From assembly GCA_964480425.1 (NCBI GenBank), contig CAYZPY010000111.1, positions 1-8,361 on the forward strand: a stretch of 8,361 nt of DNA. The letters are read 5' to 3'. Below are positions 6,317-8,361 of the stretch, piece by piece (within the stretch, counting starts at the first letter, position 1; every line of letters starts with the position of its first letter). Made by a program: the position numbers and the translations under genes. The notes beneath the pieces were generated by a model. That model saw only the letters and a program-made list of their open reading frames with translations, was not told the DNA's origin and did no database searches. Origin of the DNA: CAYYMD01 sp964480425. Lineage in GTDB: Bacteria > Planctomycetota > Phycisphaerae > SM23-33.

Positions 6317-6355
6317 ACGAAACGGAAAATGGAAAGACCCTGTTTTCCTTTTCGT
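6317..6355. repeat. Inverted repeat, 13-bp stem with one mismatch
   Basis: CGAAACGGAAAA (6318-6329) and TTTTCCTTTTCG (6343-6354) are inverted copies with 11 of 12 matches, extended by one A-T pair, around a 13-nt loop. It lies between the divergent folate cyclo-ligase and rsmD genes, so it could be a hairpin in either leader, a repressor site, or an end of a small repeat element. The half GGAAAATGG recurs at 6386. Confidence 0.55.
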
Positions 6356-6385
6356 TCATGTTTCCCGTATGATTAGATGCATGGC

Positions 6386-6409
6386 GGAAAATGGTCTGTC
6401 CCTATTTTA
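6386..6409 (+). repeat. Second copy of the GGAAAATGG...CCC...TTTT palindromic motif
   Basis: GGAAAATGG, TCTGTC and CCTATTTT form an imperfect palindrome (AAAAT-GG pairing with CC-ATTTT around one unpaired T). The 9-base half GGAAAATGG is identical to 6325-6333 in the preceding inverted repeat, and both copies have a GACCC/GTCCC-like centre. It ends 4 nt before the rsmD start codon and so takes the place of a ribosome binding site. Confidence 0.5.
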
Positions 6410-6413
6410 GATT

Positions 6414-7001
6414 ATGATACACATAACAGGCGGCGAGCATAAGGGTCGGAAGTTGCTCCCCCCTCCGAGGGGTGCGGGGCTTCGGCCCATGACCGGGAGT
6501 ATCCGCGAGTCGCTTTTTGCGACGCTTGGCGGTCGCGTGCAAGGCGCAGCGGTGGCGGACTTGTTCTGCGCGGCAGGGACGGTTGGTCTGGAGGCGCTGT
6601 CGCGCGGGGCGGCGTGGTGCTGCTTCGCCGAGCGCAACCGCTCGGCGGTGGCGCGCCTGAAGCGCAACATCGAGGCAATGGGTCTGGAAGAGAAGACCGT
6701 CGTGTGGCGAGGTGACGTTACAAAGCGCCTGGAGGGCTGGCTGGGTAAATTCGACGGCGGTCTTGACCTGGTCTTTGTGGACCCGCCGCACGCGATGTGC
6801 CGCCCCAGGCCTCTGGAGGCGATAAGGTGCGGCGTGATCGTCCCGGCGTCGGAGCATCTCAATCCCGACGGCCTGATAGTCCTTCGCATCCCGAAAAAAG
6901 CCGACCCGCCCGAAGACCTGCCCGCAATGGCCATCACGCGACAGAAACGATACTCTCACGAGACGCTCGTGTTTTATGAACATGAGGGTGAAGTTTATTA
7001 A
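6414..7001 (+). CDS. rsmD: 16S rRNA (guanine966-N2)-methyltransferase RsmD
   Basis: SAM-dependent Rossmann-fold methyltransferase that modifies G966 (E. coli numbering) of 16S rRNA in the assembling small subunit. The 195 residues fit the family length. The N-terminus IHITGGEHKGRKL (2-14) and LRPMTGSIRESLF (23-35) correspond to the usual I.G..kGr.L and lRPT...RE.lF. Motif I is DLFCAAGTVGLEALSRGA (49-66); the usual DLFaGsG glycine is Ala here (A53). Motif IV is D123-P-P-H126 after LVFV, where Tyr is usual after DPP. The start at ATG 6414 is fixed by the alignment with the family's N-terminus, although no ribosome binding site precedes it. It is divergent from the folate cyclo-ligase gene. The next gene follows after a 96-nt spacer filled by a repeat element. 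Because the two motif changes touch the active-site region, a related substrate is possible but less likely. Confidence 0.92.
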   Translation: MIHITGGEHKGRKLLPPPRGAGLRPMTGSIRESLFATLGGRVQGAAVADLFCAAGTVGLEALSRGAAWCCFAERNRSAVARLKRNIEAMGLEEKTVVWRGDVTKRLEGWLGKFDGGLDLVFVDPPHAMCRPRPLEAIRCGVIVPASEHLNPDGLIVLRIPKKADPPEDLPAMAITRQKRYSHETLVFYEHEGEVY

Positions 7002-7021
7002 TCAAGCCGACAGGTTATTAA

Positions 7022-7083
7022 GTCCCGAAGGGACGAAAGACAGTAGCCCCCCGGCTATGCGATTCTCGCCCCGTTGGGACGAT
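7022..7083 (+). repeat. Three-hairpin GTCCC/GGGAC intergenic element
   Basis: Within 62 nt there are three small hairpins: GTCCC-GAA-GGGAC (7022-7034), TAGCC-CCCC-GGCTA (7044-7057), and GCCCC-GTT-GGGAC (7068-7080, one mismatch). The first and third are also direct copies: 16-base windows at 7022 and 7068 agree at 12 positions, including GGGACGA. The element fills most of the spacer between rsmD and the DUF58 gene. It has the look of a dispersed palindromic repeat; an rsmD terminator or a structured leader for the next gene are alternatives. No run of T follows to support termination. Confidence 0.6.
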
Positions 7084-7097
7084 AAAAAGTTAAACAG

Positions 7098-8000
7098 ATG
7101 GCGAAGTCTGCGTACAAATATTTCGAGCCGGACCGTGTAGCGAAGTTCCAGAACATTTCGCTGGTGGCGCGTCAGGTGGTCGAGGGATTCATATCGGGAC
7201 TTCATCGCAGCCCGCACCGCGGCTTCTCGGTGGAGTTCAGCGAACACCGCGAGTACAGCCCGGGCGACGACATCCGCCACCTGGACTGGGTCGCCTGGGG
7301 GCGCACCGACAAACTCTATATCAAGCAGTACGAGCAGGAGACGAACCTTCGATGCTACATTCTGCTGGACGCCAGTGGCTCGATGAACTATCGCCTTGGC
7401 GGGGGGATAACGAAGTTACAGTACGGCTGCCACCTCAGCGCCTGCCTGGCGTACCTTATGTGCCGCCAGCAGGACGTGGTGGGCATGGTGGCGTTCGACG
7501 ACAAGATCAGGTTCCACCTGACCCCCAGTTCCACGCCGGCGCACCTGGACCGCATGTTCAGGCACCTGGAGGATATTTCCCCGGGCAGCGAAACGGCCAT
7601 CGCCGGCACGTTTCACGAGTTGGCCGACAGGATCGCCAAGCGCGGGCTGGTGGTTATCATCTCGGACATGTACGACGATCCGGAAGAGGTAATCCACGGA
7701 CTTCAGCATTTCGTGTTCAAGAAGCACCAGATAATACTGTTCCACGTGATGGATCCCGGGGAGTTGGAGTTTCCGTTTCGCAGGGTCCAGTCGTTCGTAG
7801 ACATGGAGACGGGCGAACGGATCCAGGTGGACCCCCGCTACGTGAAGGACGACTACGTTGGCGAGATAAACTCGTTCGTGGAGCGTTACCGCAGGGAATG
7901 CGCCGATCGCAACATTGAATACATGCTGACTCGCACCGACACGCCGTACGAGTTGATGCTGCTGAATTACCTTTCCATGCGGAGGTCACGGGTGAAATGA
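7098..8000 (+). CDS. DUF58 protein (von Willebrand A-like fold)
   Basis: A cytoplasmic DUF58 protein of the kind found in MoxR ATPase/BatA operons. Members are thought to work with the MoxR chaperone-like ATPase and membrane vWA proteins, but no precise biochemical role is established. The 300 residues carry the family hallmark FSEHREYSPGDDIRHLDWVA (47-66), followed by YIKQYEQETNL (74-84) and a metal-site strand LLDASGSM: D91, S93 and S95 give the MIDAS pattern. T166 (ETAIAG) and D190 (VIISD) are likely further metal-site residues. There is no signal peptide or membrane helix. The ATG at 7098 lies 14 nt after the three-hairpin repeat and has no clear ribosome binding site. Its stop overlaps the next gene's start (ATGA), showing tight translational coupling. 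The usual upstream moxR gene is absent; rsmD stands there instead. Confidence 0.93.
   Translation: MAKSAYKYFEPDRVAKFQNISLVARQVVEGFISGLHRSPHRGFSVEFSEHREYSPGDDIRHLDWVAWGRTDKLYIKQYEQETNLRCYILLDASGSMNYRLGGGITKLQYGCHLSACLAYLMCRQQDVVGMVAFDDKIRFHLTPSSTPAHLDRMFRHLEDISPGSETAIAGTFHELADRIAKRGLVVIISDMYDDPEEVIHGLQHFVFKKHQIILFHVMDPGELEFPFRRVQSFVDMETGERIQVDPRYVKDDYVGEINSFVERYRRECADRNIEYMLTRTDTPYELMLLNYLSMRRSRVK
7981..7985 (+). promoter_or_regulatory. Strong ribosome binding site for the BatA-like gene
   Basis: GGAGG lies 11 nt upstream of the ATG at 7997, inside the last codons of the DUF58 gene. Together with the ATGA overlap it fixes the start of the downstream gene. Confidence 0.6.
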
Positions 8001-8361
8001 CTGTGGGCTTTTCCTTCGCCACGCCGCTGCTGCTGCTTGGTCTGCTGGCGGCGGCGGCGCCGGTGGTTATCCACCTGGTGTCGAGCGCCAGGGCGCAGGA
8101 GGTGTATTTCCCCACGCTGCGGTTTCTTCGCAAAAGCATGGAGCGAACGGCGCGCCGCAGGAAACTCGAGCACCTGGCGCTGATGCTGCTGCGCATGGTG
8201 CTGGTGGCGCTTCTGGCGGTGGCGGTGGCCGAACCCGTCTCCCAGGCGGTTGGCGACTGGTTGGCCGGTCGGCGTTACGCGGCAGTGGTCATCCTCGACA
8301 ACAGCATGTCGATGGGCACCAGGGGCGCCGGGGCGGACCGCTTCGACATCGCCAAGCGCGA
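7997..8361 (+). CDS. BatA-like membrane protein with vWA domain, N-terminal part, runs off the right edge
   Basis: Translation from ATG 7997 gives 121 codons with no stop. The N-terminus FSFATPLLLLGLLAAAAPVV (5-24) followed by IHL is the first membrane helix of the BatA/aerotolerance N-terminal domain. A basic loop with FPTLRFLRKS (38-47) and RTARRRKLEHL (50-60) leads to a second helix (about 61-78) ending AVAEP. A vWA domain starts at about 93: VVILDNSMSM contains the D101-x-S103-x-S105 metal-binding pattern. In the family the N-terminal helices anchor the protein in the inner membrane and the vWA domain faces the periplasm or cytoplasm depending on the member; longer planctomycete homologues often add large C-terminal regions. 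Its start overlaps the DUF58 stop by 4 nt. Family assignment is secure; function beyond the DUF58 partnership is unknown. Confidence 0.92.
   Translation, partial: MTVGFSFATPLLLLGLLAAAAPVVIHLVSSARAQEVYFPTLRFLRKSMERTARRRKLEHLALMLLRMVLVALLAVAVAEPVSQAVGDWLAGRRYAAVVILDNSMSMGTRGAGADRFDIAKR

Noticed and set aside
6345..6373. A promoter for rsmD with TATGAT at 6368 as -10
   Set aside because: The -10 is good but the hexamer 17 nt upstream (TTCCTT) is poor and lies inside the inverted repeat, so it was not called.
6294..6413. A 6S RNA (ssrS), which neighbours the folate cyclo-ligase gene in enterobacteria
   Set aside because: The gap is only about 120 nt, is made of repeats, and shows no long rod-like structure with a central bubble.
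6402..6983. Long minus-strand frames opposite rsmD
   Set aside because: Shadows; the plus strand shows clear RsmD motifs and the minus frames have none.
7022..7083. A CRISPR fragment from the repeated GTCCC/GGGACGA units
   Set aside because: Only two short, imperfect copies with a palindromic spacer, and no cas genes nearby; a palindromic intergenic repeat explains it better.

Overview
The window reads as chromosomal DNA from a GC-rich Gram-negative-type bacterium, most likely a planctomycete, perhaps of the Phycisphaerae side. This is inferred from three things: a PEP-CTERM tail, a DUF58 gene overlapping a BatA-like gene, and large secreted TPR/transglutaminase proteins. No marker here fixes the taxonomy. 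All recognised genes are housekeeping or cell-envelope genes. There is no phage, transposase, CRISPR or defence locus.

Layout. Minus strand 1-492 holds the N-terminal 164 codons of a type IV prepilin peptidase, starting at GTG. A gap of about 490 bases follows; it carries a 56-codon minus-strand frame (630-800) ending in a textbook PEP-CTERM sorting signal but lacking the rest of an exported protein. ruvA (987-1616, TTG start) and ruvB (1653-2690) form a plus-strand Holliday-junction branch-migration operon. They converge on a three-gene minus-strand cluster, read from 6275 down to 2715: 5-formyltetrahydrofolate cyclo-ligase, a membrane-anchored LysM/YkuD L,D-transpeptidase, and a secreted transglutaminase-like protein with a TPR-like C-terminus. 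The two gaps inside this cluster are both 36 nt. Diverging from it on the plus strand is rsmD (16S rRNA guanine-N2 methyltransferase). Then come a DUF58 protein and, overlapping it by 4 nt, the start of a BatA-like membrane protein with a von Willebrand A domain that runs off the right edge.

How the genes work together. RuvA and RuvB make the branch-migration motor. The L,D-transpeptidase and the transglutaminase-like protein probably both act on the envelope outside the inner membrane. DUF58 and the BatA-like protein are the usual core of MoxR-type operons, but no MoxR ATPase lies next to them here.

The least expected material lies in the spacers. Four different short repeat types occupy four places: a 7-nt tandem between ruvA and ruvB, a 9-nt tandem, a two-copy 'GGAAAATGG...CCC...TTTT' palindromic motif upstream of rsmD, and a three-hairpin GTCCC/GGGAC element before the DUF58 gene. 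With the orphan PEP-CTERM tail, these are the best leads. I found no clearly new multi-gene system.
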